Source of the DNA: Prevotellaceae bacterium | GTDB lineage: Bacteria; Bacteroidota; Bacteroidia; Bacteroidales; Bacteroidaceae | DNA: 42,134 nucleotides | Reading direction: 5' to 3' | Assembly: GCA_028723455.1 (NCBI GenBank) | Contig: JAQYEW010000042.1 | Coordinates: 1 to 42,134 of the forward strand | Shown here: piece after piece, positions 34,399-42,134 of the stretch | Layout of the letters: each line of letters opens with the position of its first letter | Numbering within the stretch: position 1 is the first letter of the stretch | Notes under the pieces: generated by a model | Databases searched by the model: none | The model's input: the letters and a program-made list of their open reading frames with translations, nothing else | Told to the model about the DNA's origin: nothing | Made by a program: the position numbers and the translations under genes

Positions 34399-35955
34399 TT
34401 AGTTTACCCCCGATTTCGAGGAGGATTGGCCTTCGTCGGGTTTCTTCGTTGCCTTCAGATTGCCGAAGAAATAGTAGTAAGGATAATAGCCTTTGTATTG
34501 TTTGTAGAGATTGGGTGCGTTGCCGGCCCGGTCGCCCATCAGGGGACTTACGTGTGTCAGGAAGGCTCCCATGCGTGTGTGTTGCATCTGTATGTCTGGA
34601 AATGCCTGCAATAGCTCCGGTTGTTTGGCGGACATCAGCGCCAGGGCCTGTGCATAGGTCTCGGGCAGGGGGCTGCCTTGCAGGGGCTGGCAGCGTGCGA
34701 TGAACTGGGGCATGGCCTTGCTGTAGGCAAGTACGCTGAGACTGTTCCACAGGGCGTTGATGGAACGACCCTCCATCAGGGCGGCGTTGTACCCAAGGAA
34801 GACGGGCTGGATGAACTGGTTCTCCATCATGTCCCGAACGGGTTCGGTAAGGCGTATCATCTTGAATTCGGGGTCAGCGTTCACCGCCTCCTCGTTATCC
34901 AGCATCGCGCGGTACTTCCGGACGAAATCCCCCTCGAAGGGAGTCTGCTCCAGAATGTGGAGGTATTTGCGGGCCACCTCCCATTCGCCCGTCAGCAGGG
35001 CGCATTTGGTTAGCACCTTGAGCGCGCGCAGGTTAGGCCCGTTCATCGTCATCTGTTCCATGCCGTGGTGAATGGCGGTCTGTACCAGGCCGGCGGCCAG
35101 GTCGCAATCCATCAGGTAATAGTTCGTGCCGATGTTCTCTCCTTTGTCAAAGCCCTGGATGTGGGGGTCGTCATAGTCCATGCGCAGGTCGAACATGCGG
35201 GTGCCCTGTTCGCCGCGCATCACGGTGGCTATGGCGTAATAGGCCATGATGGGGCGGTAGCTTAGCTCGCCGTTGTCGCGGGCCGTCTGCTGCATCGCCC
35301 TCCAGTCCTGTTCCATCATCTGGCACTGCATTTGGGCGGTAACGCGCACGAAGGGGCGCGTCCAATGGGTAATGCCTACGGCAAGGAGGGCCGGCAGAAG
35401 AGCCAGTACGGAAGCCGTAAACGTTTGTTTGGGATTCAGGCCGTCGGCGGAGAACAGGGTGGGGATGTGATGGTTGCGGCTGAATGAACGGATGATAAGC
35501 GCCAATACGCTGATGACCAGCAGATACAGTGCGGGAACGCCCATGAACATACCCGTCTCGGCCTCGAAGTACAGGTTATAGCCTGCGTACGCTACCGTAC
35601 ACAGAAATATAGCGACAGGCACAAATTGCAGGGAACGCCACCAGCCGCGCAGCCGCAGGCAATAGGCCGTAAGATGCGTGCCGAGCGTCAGCAGGAGTGC
35701 CAGAAGCGCGCCACCCGGCACAGGCCAGCGGAACAGTTGCAGCAGCATCAGTCCGAAAACCCACAAGGGTCCCCAGGGTCGTCCCTGTTCGTAACTCATG
35801 AGCAGGCTGTCGGGTGCCCAAAAGGAGTACTCACGTGCCATGCGCAGCACGGGAGCGTAGTAAAGGGCGCTCCAAGCCCAAAGGCTTAGGAAGAGGATGA
35901 GGAGTGTGTAGTTCCGCCGTTTTTCCGCCGGCTGTTCTTTGGGCTGTTTTATCAT
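34399..35955 (-). CDS. DUF6057-type membrane protein
   Basis: A 518-residue protein. A basic N-terminus (MIKQPKEQPAEKRRNY) leads into about six hydrophobic segments in the first 205 residues (TLLILFLSLWAWSALYYAP, GPLWVFGLMLLQLF, GGALLALLLTLGTHLTAYCL, FVPVAIFLCTVAYAGY, GVPALYLLVISVLALII, VLALLPALLAVGITHW). The rest is soluble and helical, with TPR-like stretches (ALKVLTKCALLTGEWEVARKYLHIL), a Tyr-rich segment YKGYYPYYYFFG and a charged Ser/Lys tail. This matches my memory of DUF6057, a Bacteroidota family of unknown function. It is first in a unit with the heme-motif lipoprotein and has one of the best promoters in the window. Confidence 0.75.
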   Translation of the reverse strand: MIKQPKEQPAEKRRNYTLLILFLSLWAWSALYYAPVLRMAREYSFWAPDSLLMSYEQGRPWGPLWVFGLMLLQLFRWPVPGGALLALLLTLGTHLTAYCLRLRGWWRSLQFVPVAIFLCTVAYAGYNLYFEAETGMFMGVPALYLLVISVLALIIRSFSRNHHIPTLFSADGLNPKQTFTASVLALLPALLAVGITHWTRPFVRVTAQMQCQMMEQDWRAMQQTARDNGELSYRPIMAYYAIATVMRGEQGTRMFDLRMDYDDPHIQGFDKGENIGTNYYLMDCDLAAGLVQTAIHHGMEQMTMNGPNLRALKVLTKCALLTGEWEVARKYLHILEQTPFEGDFVRKYRAMLDNEEAVNADPEFKMIRLTEPVRDMMENQFIQPVFLGYNAALMEGRSINALWNSLSVLAYSKAMPQFIARCQPLQGSPLPETYAQALALMSAKQPELLQAFPDIQMQHTRMGAFLTHVSPLMGDRAGNAPNLYKQYKGYYPYYYFFGNLKATKKPDEGQSSSKSGVN

Positions 35956-35981
35956 GTAATCCCTGGTTAATTTCTGACATA

Positions 35982-36012
35982 CAAAGTTATGGGAAAGCGG
36001 AGAGAATACAAA
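35982..36012 (-). promoter_or_regulatory. Promoter of the DUF6057-lipoprotein(-nagB) unit
   Basis: Minus strand TTTG (36012-36009), a 19-bp spacer, and TAACTTTG (35989-35982), 27 bp before the ATG at 35955. Confidence 0.75.
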
Positions 36013-36028
36013 ATCTGTCGCGGAATAA

Positions 36029-36111
36029 TTTTGGGTGAAAAAAACAAGTATATGTTTTCACAAAAACAAATACTTGTTTTGCCCAAAACTAATATATGTT
36101 TTTGTGAAAAC
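36029..36111. repeat. AT-rich interleaved inverted repeats, member of a dispersed repeat family
   Basis: Two pairings interleave. Pair A: TTTTGGG (36029-36035) plus AAAACAAGTA (36041-36050) with TACTTGTTTT (36071-36080) plus CCCAAAA (36082-36088). Pair B: GTTTTCACAAAAAC (36054-36067) with GTTTTTGTGAAAAC (36098-36111), a perfect 14 bp. The order A1-B1-A2-B2 allows either of two hairpins or a pseudoknot. The 16-mer AATACTTGTTTTGCCC (36069-36084) is also at 14839-14854. Confidence 0.7.
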
Positions 36112-36122
36112 TAATAGATAAA

Positions 36123-36156
36123 AAAAGACACCATGCCAGCAGGCATGGTGTCTTTT
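36123..36156 (-). terminator. Rho-independent terminator of the M60 peptidase gene
   Basis: A perfect 15-bp stem (36123-36137 with 36142-36156) with loop AGCA. On the minus strand the stem runs into T7. It lies 25 bp past the stop codon at 36181. Confidence 0.9.
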
Positions 36157-36180
36157 GGAAGGATGTATCTTGTCTGTGTC

Positions 36181-39100
36181 TTATTTCACAAGCGCTTTTT
36201 TGCCGTTCACGATGTACAGGCCGCCCTGACGCACACGCTGGACATTGCGGCCGTTCAGGTCGTAGACCTCATGGTTGCCGGCGTCCGGAGCAGAGAGGAT
36301 GGCGTTGATGGCGGTAATCGTCAGCGTGCTGTCGAAGTTGAAGGTGAAGGGAGTCAACGGACCCTCGCTGGCAACCACGCTCTGGGCGTCGGCGCTCAGT
36401 ACGTTGCCGCTTTCCTGTGCCTTGAACTCGCCGGCCTTCACGGCTGCGTTGCTAAGCTCGTAGCTGGCATTGCCCGATACTACCACGGCACTGCCGGCGG
36501 CTACAACGTCTTTCTGCACGACCTTGTTGCCTTCAATTGTTTTGCCGTCGGCAACGTCGAAGGGGAGGCGGAGTGCCTGATAGCCTGTGGCGGGCTTGGT
36601 GAAGACGAGGCTCCGGGCCACGAAGTCCGAGGGAATCGTCATGGGCTGGGTGCCGTCAATCACGAACTTTTGGGCCACGCCGGCCTTGCTGATGATGTTC
36701 CGGCTGCCGAGCACTTCGTCGTTGGCCTCGTTGTTGCCCGTAACCACGCCGACGGCGTTTGTGGGCAGATAGGTGTCAACGTTCTTGTTCAGCCACCATT
36801 CGTTGGTGGTGCCGGAGGGGAAGGTAACAGCCACCTTGTAAACGGGGCTGGTGCCTGAAGCATAGTATGCACAGGGAATATCCTGCATGTTGGCGTCAAC
36901 GCCAACTACAACCACCTGGTCGGGGAAGAGGCTGCGGATGTTGCTGGGGATGGTCTCGCTTGTATTGCAAGAGGCCCAGACCAGATTGCCCTGAAGGTCA
37001 TAGACCTTGTGTCCCAGGAAGTTCTTGCCCTTGAAGTTTATCGTAGATCCGCTGATGGTGTAGTAGTCGCCGGTTATCTGGTAGTCCTCGGTTTGGTTGT
37101 ACTTGCCATAGTCGCCGGTCTTCACCTCCGCCCCGATGGTGTACTGGGGCTCAGAGTAGCTGTACTGGTTGCGGTAGCCGCCGCTGGGGACAATGCATCC
37201 GAACTTGTTGTCGGCCTTGGCCAGGTGCTTCTCGGCGAAGTCGTTGATGAACATGATATTGCCGGCTTTCTTCGTGTATTTCTTCATGTAGCGCTTGGCC
37301 TCGTCAATGTCGGCCTGCGTGGTAGATACAACATAGTCGCTGTAGTCGCCGACATAGTAGTCCGTAACGGGAACGAAGAAGCCGTAAGCCTCGAAGTACT
37401 CCGAGAGGTCTGTCTGGGAGGCGTCGCAGCATTTCTTGGCGAATTTCAGGTAGTTGTCCTTGCCATTGACGATCTGGGCGTACACTACTTTGCCTTCGGG
37501 GGTGGTAACGTTTTTGTATTGTCCGGAAGTAGCGATGGGGTCCTTGCGCAATTCGTCGAAGAGCTTCTGGAGGAAGAGAGGGTCAACGCCTTGGTCGACG
37601 AAGTAGAGGTAGAGCTGGAAGTACATACGGGTGCGGGTCCAGATGTTGCGGTCAATCCAGAACTTACCGTTGGCCAGCGAGGTGAAGTTGTCCTTGGGCG
37701 TGAATCCGCGCGTGGTGCTGATGCCCGACTCGTGCATGACGATGTTCGAGAACAAGTTGTTGGACACCTCGGTGTCGCCTACGCAGTTGATCAGTGCCTG
37801 GTGGTTGTGTCCGATTTCATGGGCGGGTCCCCACATGGTGCTTGAATTGTGCAGCAGGGTGTGGTAGTTCATGACGGTGGCCAGGGTGCTGTTCTCGTAG
37901 TAGGTGCCGTTGGATGTGGCGTACATGTACTGATGGTCGATGGAGAATACGTTCCAGATGTTGCGCAGGCGGTCGCCAAACTTAGAGAGATTCTGGTAGG
38001 TTTCCTGGATGTCAACGATGGTGTTCCAGATGTGTAGCAGAGCCTCTACGTCGGTGTAGGTGGTTCCGGACTTGGAGCGTGCGTCGGCCAGCGCGCTTTG
38101 GGTACGCTCGCGGTTCAATACCATTACAAGGTGGTCGCTCTTCATGTTCAGGATGCCGAAGTTGCTGATGAGCCCCGCAGACGTCATATTCGTCCAGTCC
38201 TGGTTCTTCATGCCGCGGGTGGTGTCAAAGACACCGTACACGGTGCCGCCCTCGATGTGAATCTTTGCGTTTGCGAAATCCGTTACGTTGCGGGAAGTGT
38301 TGTTCACCTGATGGAAAATGTACAGCACCTTGTCCTCGAAATAAGAAATCAGGTTCAGGCCTTGTTGCAAGTTTGTCGTCTCGCCGCTGCGCTCACCGCC
38401 GCAGTTCTCAATGTTTACTTTCACGGCTTCCAGTTGGAGGGTTACTCCCTCGGAGGCTGGTTGGTCAACGTAGATGTAGGCGGTTTGTCCTGCGGGCAGA
38501 TAGATGCCTGTGGGGTTGCTTAGTCTGCCGAACATGTAGCCTTGGCCGGTTTCCCATGCCATGTTTTGGTAGTGGCTGTAAGGCTTGTATTCGCTTATGC
38601 GGAAGAAGCGTTCGTAGCTGCCGTCGGGAACGGCCGTTGTGGCTGTTGCCGCCTTCAGGCCCCATGTGTTGTTCTTCACTTTCTTTACCATGGCCTGCAT
38701 ATCTGCGGGCAGGGTCTGATAGCTGGCGTTGGCTTCCAGTTGGGTGTCACTGAGCGAAGCGATGGAGGGATTGAGTCGGGTGCAGGCCTTGTCGGCGAAG
38801 AGTGCGTCAAGGGCCGATTGGATGGCCGCCTGGTTGGCAACCATGTTCTCGTATTGCTTGAGTCTGTCGCGTGCAGCCTGTAATTCCGTTTCGTTGATTG
38901 TGGCTTCCACAAACGCCCATTGGTTGTTCGGGTTCGAGTTGGTCCAGAGCACCACGTTGTTAGCGTCGTCGCAATGCATGCCGCTTTGTACGAGTGCCGA
39001 ACTCTTGATGTACCAGGTGGTGCGCATCGCATTGTTGCTGCGGGAAACGTACATTGTGTTGGCCGCAGGGGCGGTGCGGAACGGCTGGCTCATGTTGGTC

Positions 39101-40281
39101 TGGGCTTGGATATAGTCCTCGGTCAGCGCGTTCTTGATTTCGTAGCCCGCGCCGGAGGGGGTAACCGTCCAATACTGTTGGAAGTCTTCTTCTTTCAGGG
39201 GGGTGGCGATGATGCGGGTACCCAAATCGGACATATAGCGTTCTTTGTTCAGGCAATAGATTCTATAGTACTTGCCGGCCTCCAGCGTCTTGACATAGGG
39301 GTCGCTTTGGGCGATGTTGTTGATGACGTCCTGAATGGTAAGCTCGTGGACAAACTCAATGTTCCAGTCGCTGCCCGGGTCGTTGGCATAGGACCAGCGG
39401 TGGAGGGAGGTGCCGTTGGTTCCCATATTCAGACAGCTCTGACCGCTGAAATCGGACTTGTCGCTGATGTTGACGCAGTATTCCGTGTCTGCGTTGTTGG
39501 GACTGTTTTGTACGTAGAGGCGTGTCTCGTTGCCCAAGGTGGCGTATTCCCCTGTCAGGTATGTGCCGGTCTGTGCATTCAGGAAGGTATTGCCGCCCTG
39601 GTTGGGTTTTACAAGCCATATCTGGCTCATTTCAGTCGTACTCTTGAGGGTGGCGCCCGCAGCCTCGCTGGCAGAGCGGGCTGTCAGGTAGCTTGTGTTG
39701 CTGCGCTTGTTCTTCAGGCGTACGAGAACGCCCTCTGTTTTTTTGAGTTGCTTGTCTTGCAAGGAGCGGCGTTGGGCGGCGGTCAGGTCGTTCTGAGCCT
39801 TGAGGCTTACTTCGTACAGTGTCCAGGCGGCGCTGGTGGTGCTGCGTGTGGCATAGGTGCCGTTGCTGCTCAGGTAGTAGCTGTCGTTCTTCAGCGTTAC
39901 ACTGTTGTCCGCGCTGTTGAAAACAACCTGAAAGACGAGTTTCTCCGTAGTGCTGGTTTCCGCACCTTGGGCGGTGAGGGCCTTGATGTAGTTGCCCTTG
40001 GCATTCTTCAGGTAATAACCGCCTGCGGCTGTCTCGAACTGCACAAGTTCTCCGCGCACGTCATCCGCGAACGAAAAAACAGGCGTTGTATTCATTGTAA
40101 GTGTGGCAAGCCCGCGGTCGTCCAAAAACGCCTTTATCTGGGAGTGGTACAAGGAATACCATTTCCCGGCAACCATTTCATTTGCTTTGGAAATGGTTAC
40201 GACTTTACCGGTGAATTCATCTGCTGTTGCGAAAGGCAGCAGGGTGAAAAGGGCAATGAGAAGTGTAGAAAATCTTTTCAT
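36181..40281 (-). CDS. Secreted M60-family (mucin-active type) metallopeptidase with T9SS tail
   Basis: A 1366-residue protein with a signal peptide (MKRFSTLLIALFTLLPFATA). Residues about 25-440 hold several ricin-like or related beta modules (GGYYLKNAKGNYIKALT, TYLTGEYATLGNETRLYVQN, YEIKNALTEDYIQAQ). A helical linker lies near 465-540. The M60 region runs from about 560 to 1000, with LPAGQTAYIYVD and the zinc site HEIGH at 821-825 and E838 twelve residues later, i.e. HExxH(12)E as in gluzincin-type M60 enzymes that cut O-glycosylated mucins. A cluster of beta domains follows. The C-terminus HEVYDLNGRNVQRVRQGGLYIVNGKKALVK is a textbook type A T9SS signal. Substrate specificity is inferred from the family. 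It is its own transcription unit. Confidence 0.9.
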   Translation of the reverse strand: MKRFSTLLIALFTLLPFATADEFTGKVVTISKANEMVAGKWYSLYHSQIKAFLDDRGLATLTMNTTPVFSFADDVRGELVQFETAAGGYYLKNAKGNYIKALTAQGAETSTTEKLVFQVVFNSADNSVTLKNDSYYLSSNGTYATRSTTSAAWTLYEVSLKAQNDLTAAQRRSLQDKQLKKTEGVLVRLKNKRSNTSYLTARSASEAAGATLKSTTEMSQIWLVKPNQGGNTFLNAQTGTYLTGEYATLGNETRLYVQNSPNNADTEYCVNISDKSDFSGQSCLNMGTNGTSLHRWSYANDPGSDWNIEFVHELTIQDVINNIAQSDPYVKTLEAGKYYRIYCLNKERYMSDLGTRIIATPLKEEDFQQYWTVTPSGAGYEIKNALTEDYIQAQTNMSQPFRTAPAANTMYVSRSNNAMRTTWYIKSSALVQSGMHCDDANNVVLWTNSNPNNQWAFVEATINETELQAARDRLKQYENMVANQAAIQSALDALFADKACTRLNPSIASLSDTQLEANASYQTLPADMQAMVKKVKNNTWGLKAATATTAVPDGSYERFFRISEYKPYSHYQNMAWETGQGYMFGRLSNPTGIYLPAGQTAYIYVDQPASEGVTLQLEAVKVNIENCGGERSGETTNLQQGLNLISYFEDKVLYIFHQVNNTSRNVTDFANAKIHIEGGTVYGVFDTTRGMKNQDWTNMTSAGLISNFGILNMKSDHLVMVLNRERTQSALADARSKSGTTYTDVEALLHIWNTIVDIQETYQNLSKFGDRLRNIWNVFSIDHQYMYATSNGTYYENSTLATVMNYHTLLHNSSTMWGPAHEIGHNHQALINCVGDTEVSNNLFSNIVMHESGISTTRGFTPKDNFTSLANGKFWIDRNIWTRTRMYFQLYLYFVDQGVDPLFLQKLFDELRKDPIATSGQYKNVTTPEGKVVYAQIVNGKDNYLKFAKKCCDASQTDLSEYFEAYGFFVPVTDYYVGDYSDYVVSTTQADIDEAKRYMKKYTKKAGNIMFINDFAEKHLAKADNKFGCIVPSGGYRNQYSYSEPQYTIGAEVKTGDYGKYNQTEDYQITGDYYTISGSTINFKGKNFLGHKVYDLQGNLVWASCNTSETIPSNIRSLFPDQVVVVGVDANMQDIPCAYYASGTSPVYKVAVTFPSGTTNEWWLNKNVDTYLPTNAVGVVTGNNEANDEVLGSRNIISKAGVAQKFVIDGTQPMTIPSDFVARSLVFTKPATGYQALRLPFDVADGKTIEGNKVVQKDVVAAGSAVVVSGNASYELSNAAVKAGEFKAQESGNVLSADAQSVVASEGPLTPFTFNFDSTLTITAINAILSAPDAGNHEVYDLNGRNVQRVRQGGLYIVNGKKALVK

Positions 40282-40321
40282 CTGTCGATTATTAGGTTAA
40301 TAATTTACATACTCTATCATG

Positions 40322-40329
40322 CAAAGATA
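40322..40329 (-). promoter_or_regulatory. -7 box (TATCTTTG) of the M60 peptidase gene
   Basis: Minus strand TATCTTTG (40329-40322), 40 bp before the ATG at 40281. No clear -33 TTTG at the expected spacing. Confidence 0.45.
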
Positions 40330-40380
40330 CGGAAAATCCCTGCCAGAAAAAAATATAGTTGTTCTTTTTTGACAAAAAAA

Positions 40381-40408
40381 TGGGGGCGTGCATTGCTGCG
40401 CGCCCCCA
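40381..40408 (-). terminator. Rho-independent terminator of the partial T9SS cargo gene
   Basis: A GC-rich stem (40381-40392 with 40397-40408, one G-U pair) with loop TTGC. On the minus strand it is followed by a run of T (A-run at 40374-40380). It lies 21 bp past the stop at 40430. Confidence 0.85.
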
Positions 40409-40429
40409 TGGGATGATGTCTGTAAAGTC

Positions 40430-42134
40430 TTACTTAACAATAACCTTCACACCGTTGATGATGTAAATGCCCTTGTTGAGCTTGCTCTTCAGGTTGCCCT
40501 TGCCCACGTACTTGCCGTCGATGGTGTAGATCTCACCACCCTTGACTGCCTTGGCAACGGTTTCCTGAATGCTGTTGAATACGTTTTCGCCAATCTTGAA
40601 GTTGACGGTCTGGTCGGCTGCAATTTCTGCGTGGATGTAGCTGCTGAACGCAGGAACATTGGTCTCTGACTTCCATGCGCGGGTCAGCTTGTTGTCCTCA
40701 GTAATTACGTTGCCAGCCTTAACAGTGGCTTGTGCGAAGAGGCCCACGTGCTTGCCTACGGTAAGGGGTTCACGAACTACCTCGGTGCCGTGCTTGAATG
40801 TCACAATCCTCTTTTCGGCGTTCTTGTTGTACTCCTCTACTTTGCCCTCGATGTAGATGAAAGGCTCACCTGCCTTTGCGGTGTTGTCGGCCAACTTCTC
40901 GAGTGTAATCTCTGTGCCCTCAATCTGTACGCCATAGAGACAATGGTCTTCATCTTCTCCGGTTACGGACATTGGGAAGCAGAAGTTGTTCACCTTGCCG
41001 GGGAGGATAGACATGTTGAACTCGCTGCCGTCGTAGTTAGCTTCTACTGTCTCTGCCTCTGCAATCAGGAAGCCGGTATTGCTGTTCGCTGCGTTCGCCT
41101 CCCAGGTTACGAGAGAGTTGCCATTTCTCTGGGCGTGCAGATGGTTCTGATTCTCGCCCGTAAGAGGATTCTTACCGCTTACCATCACCTTGCCGAAGCC
41201 CATTGCCTTGCTGGTCCATACGCTGGGGATGATGCTCAAGGTTACGGCGCTGGAAGCGCTTGTGGCACGCAGATAGAGGCCTGTGCCCTTGTTCTGAATC
41301 AAATAAGCGGTGTCGCCTATGGCCACGAAGCGGAACTTCTTGAGGTCTTCTTCAGCATCCATATCGTTAAGATAGTAAAGGGGTTGTCCCAATACAATAT
41401 CTTCAGGGTTGATTTTCTCGAATTCACGAGCGGTAGCATTCGCGTCCTGACCTTCCGCAAGGGGTTTGAGGGTAGCGGGAGCAACATACTTGCCAAAGAG
41501 AGCGGGCCAAATGGGAACTTCATTCTTCATATACTCTTTCGCACCATCCTTGTTCCATCCGTTGGTGTTGTACATTTCCTCGGTGGGGAACTGTAGGGTG
41601 TACCATTTGCTGGGATCTACCTTGTTGGCAGCAGCAAGGATGGCTTCCATCTTCGCGTCGAGATCGGTAACATATTTCTGGCTCTGGGCCAAGGTGTACT
41701 TGCCGTCCTTATCGTATTTCTTGGCAGCGTTGTAGAGGTCTTTGACCGTGGCGGCTACGGTTTCGTCCTTCCACTGACCGGGGTTGTTACCCTTTACAAT
41801 CATCTTGTCGAGATCTTTCATGTTCTCGAGCTTGCTGCGCAGCGTGTCAGGATTTACGAACATGGCCTTGAATGCGTCATAAGCATTCTTCAGGGCGGTG
41901 TAGGTGTCAACCGTGATGTTGTCGCCCTCTGCCTTGGCATTTGCAAGGGCAGTCTGCATATCGGTGAAAACCTTACCCATGGCGATGGCCTGGCTGGTGG
42001 GGTTCACGATGGTCTCGCCCTTGAAGAGCTGGAACTCCGCTACGTGGAAATAGCCACGTGTTTTTCCCACGTTGGGGCAATAGGTGTCGTCGACATAGAA
42101 GCGGAGATACTTGTAGTTCTGGGTTTTGAATACA
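40430..42134 (-). CDS. Large T9SS cargo protein with F5/8C-like domain (partial, N-terminus outside window)
   Basis: The frame is open to base 42134, so the N-terminus is missing. The internal GTG at 42070 is not a real start, because conserved sequence continues upstream. The visible start, with NYKYLRFYVDD...GYFHVAEFQLFKG, looks like the end of an F5/8 type C (discoidin) carbohydrate-binding domain. A helical stretch (AKAEGDNITVDTYTALKNAYDAF ... YDKDGKYTLAQSQKYVTDLDAKMEAIL) resembles FIVAR-type spacers. A ricin-like beta region follows (TAYLIQNKGTGLYLRATSAS). The C-terminus is GGEIYTIDGKYVGKG...LNKGIYIINGVKVIVK, a type A T9SS signal. No catalytic domain is in view, so enzyme type is unknown; it shares lectin-like parts with the neighbouring M60 peptidase. 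Confidence 0.8.
   Translation of the reverse strand, partial: VFKTQNYKYLRFYVDDTYCPNVGKTRGYFHVAEFQLFKGETIVNPTSQAIAMGKVFTDMQTALANAKAEGDNITVDTYTALKNAYDAFKAMFVNPDTLRSKLENMKDLDKMIVKGNNPGQWKDETVAATVKDLYNAAKKYDKDGKYTLAQSQKYVTDLDAKMEAILAAANKVDPSKWYTLQFPTEEMYNTNGWNKDGAKEYMKNEVPIWPALFGKYVAPATLKPLAEGQDANATAREFEKINPEDIVLGQPLYYLNDMDAEEDLKKFRFVAIGDTAYLIQNKGTGLYLRATSASSAVTLSIIPSVWTSKAMGFGKVMVSGKNPLTGENQNHLHAQRNGNSLVTWEANAANSNTGFLIAEAETVEANYDGSEFNMSILPGKVNNFCFPMSVTGEDEDHCLYGVQIEGTEITLEKLADNTAKAGEPFIYIEGKVEEYNKNAEKRIVTFKHGTEVVREPLTVGKHVGLFAQATVKAGNVITEDNKLTRAWKSETNVPAFSSYIHAEIAADQTVNFKIGENVFNSIQETVAKAVKGGEIYTIDGKYVGKGNLKSKLNKGIYIINGVKVIVK

Noticed and set aside
38920..40416. Open frame of 498 codons on the plus strand across the M60 gene
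   Set aside because: Antisense shadow. It passes through the M60 signal peptide and promoter and has no recognisable domain.
42070..42070. GTG at 42070 as start of the last gene
   Set aside because: The frame continues upstream with F5/8C-like sequence (YKYLRFYVDD), so the gene begins outside the window.

Overview
The window reads as chromosomal DNA from a member of the Bacteroidales, most likely Prevotellaceae. The reasons are the promoter -7 boxes of the form TAnnTTTG with a TTTG or TTG about 20 bp upstream, the near absence of Shine-Dalgarno sequences, several secreted proteins with type IX secretion (T9SS) type A sorting tails, a C10 (interpain/streptopain-type) protease, and families such as DUF1573, DUF349 and DUF6057. 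The genus is an inference from gene content. There are no rRNA, tRNA, CRISPR, phage or transposase genes. Base composition is moderate in most genes, but the 18.4-20.7 kb segment is clearly more AT-rich.

Layout. 1-7.2 kb: a leftward operon of pepD (M20 dipeptidase), an alpha-2-macroglobulin-like protein and a DUF1573 protein cut by the window edge. 7.3-11.8 kb: a small DUF2007 protein, a flippase-like membrane protein, then rsmA overlapping two secreted-protein genes, the second a putative DUF6055-type metalloprotease. 11.8-14.8 kb: corA behind a structured leader with a short uORF, then a DUF349 protein. 15-18.3 kb: a secreted C10 protease and a repeat-rich small exported protein. 18.5-20.7 kb: an AT-rich island with a lipoprotein and an ECF sigma/membrane regulator pair. 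20.8-24.7 kb: leftward folP-cdaA-pta-ackA (folate, c-di-AMP, acetate). 24.8-29.3 kb: murF, a Dcp-type peptidase and a GH16 glucanase. 29.4-32.9 kb: amino-sugar genes glmM-nagA, convergent with nagB. 32.9-36 kb: a CxxCH-containing beta-propeller lipoprotein and a DUF6057 membrane protein, upstream of nagB. 36.1-42.1 kb: two large T9SS cargo proteins, an M60 mucin-type metallopeptidase and a partial protein with an F5/8C-like domain.

Together the genes suggest a host- or mucus-associated glycan- and protein-degrading anaerobe. Secreted proteases and a glucanase feed peptide and amino-sugar catabolism, acetate is made by pta-ackA, and housekeeping genes (rsmA, murF, folP, glmM, cdaA) lie between. 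The spots most worth a second look are the corA leader (uORF plus competing SD/anti-SD pairing), the sigma-factor partner built from TonB-plug-like and carboxypeptidase-regulatory-like modules, the paired operator-like repeats in front of the AT-rich lipoprotein, and an intergenic palindromic repeat family at 14.8 and 36.0 kb.
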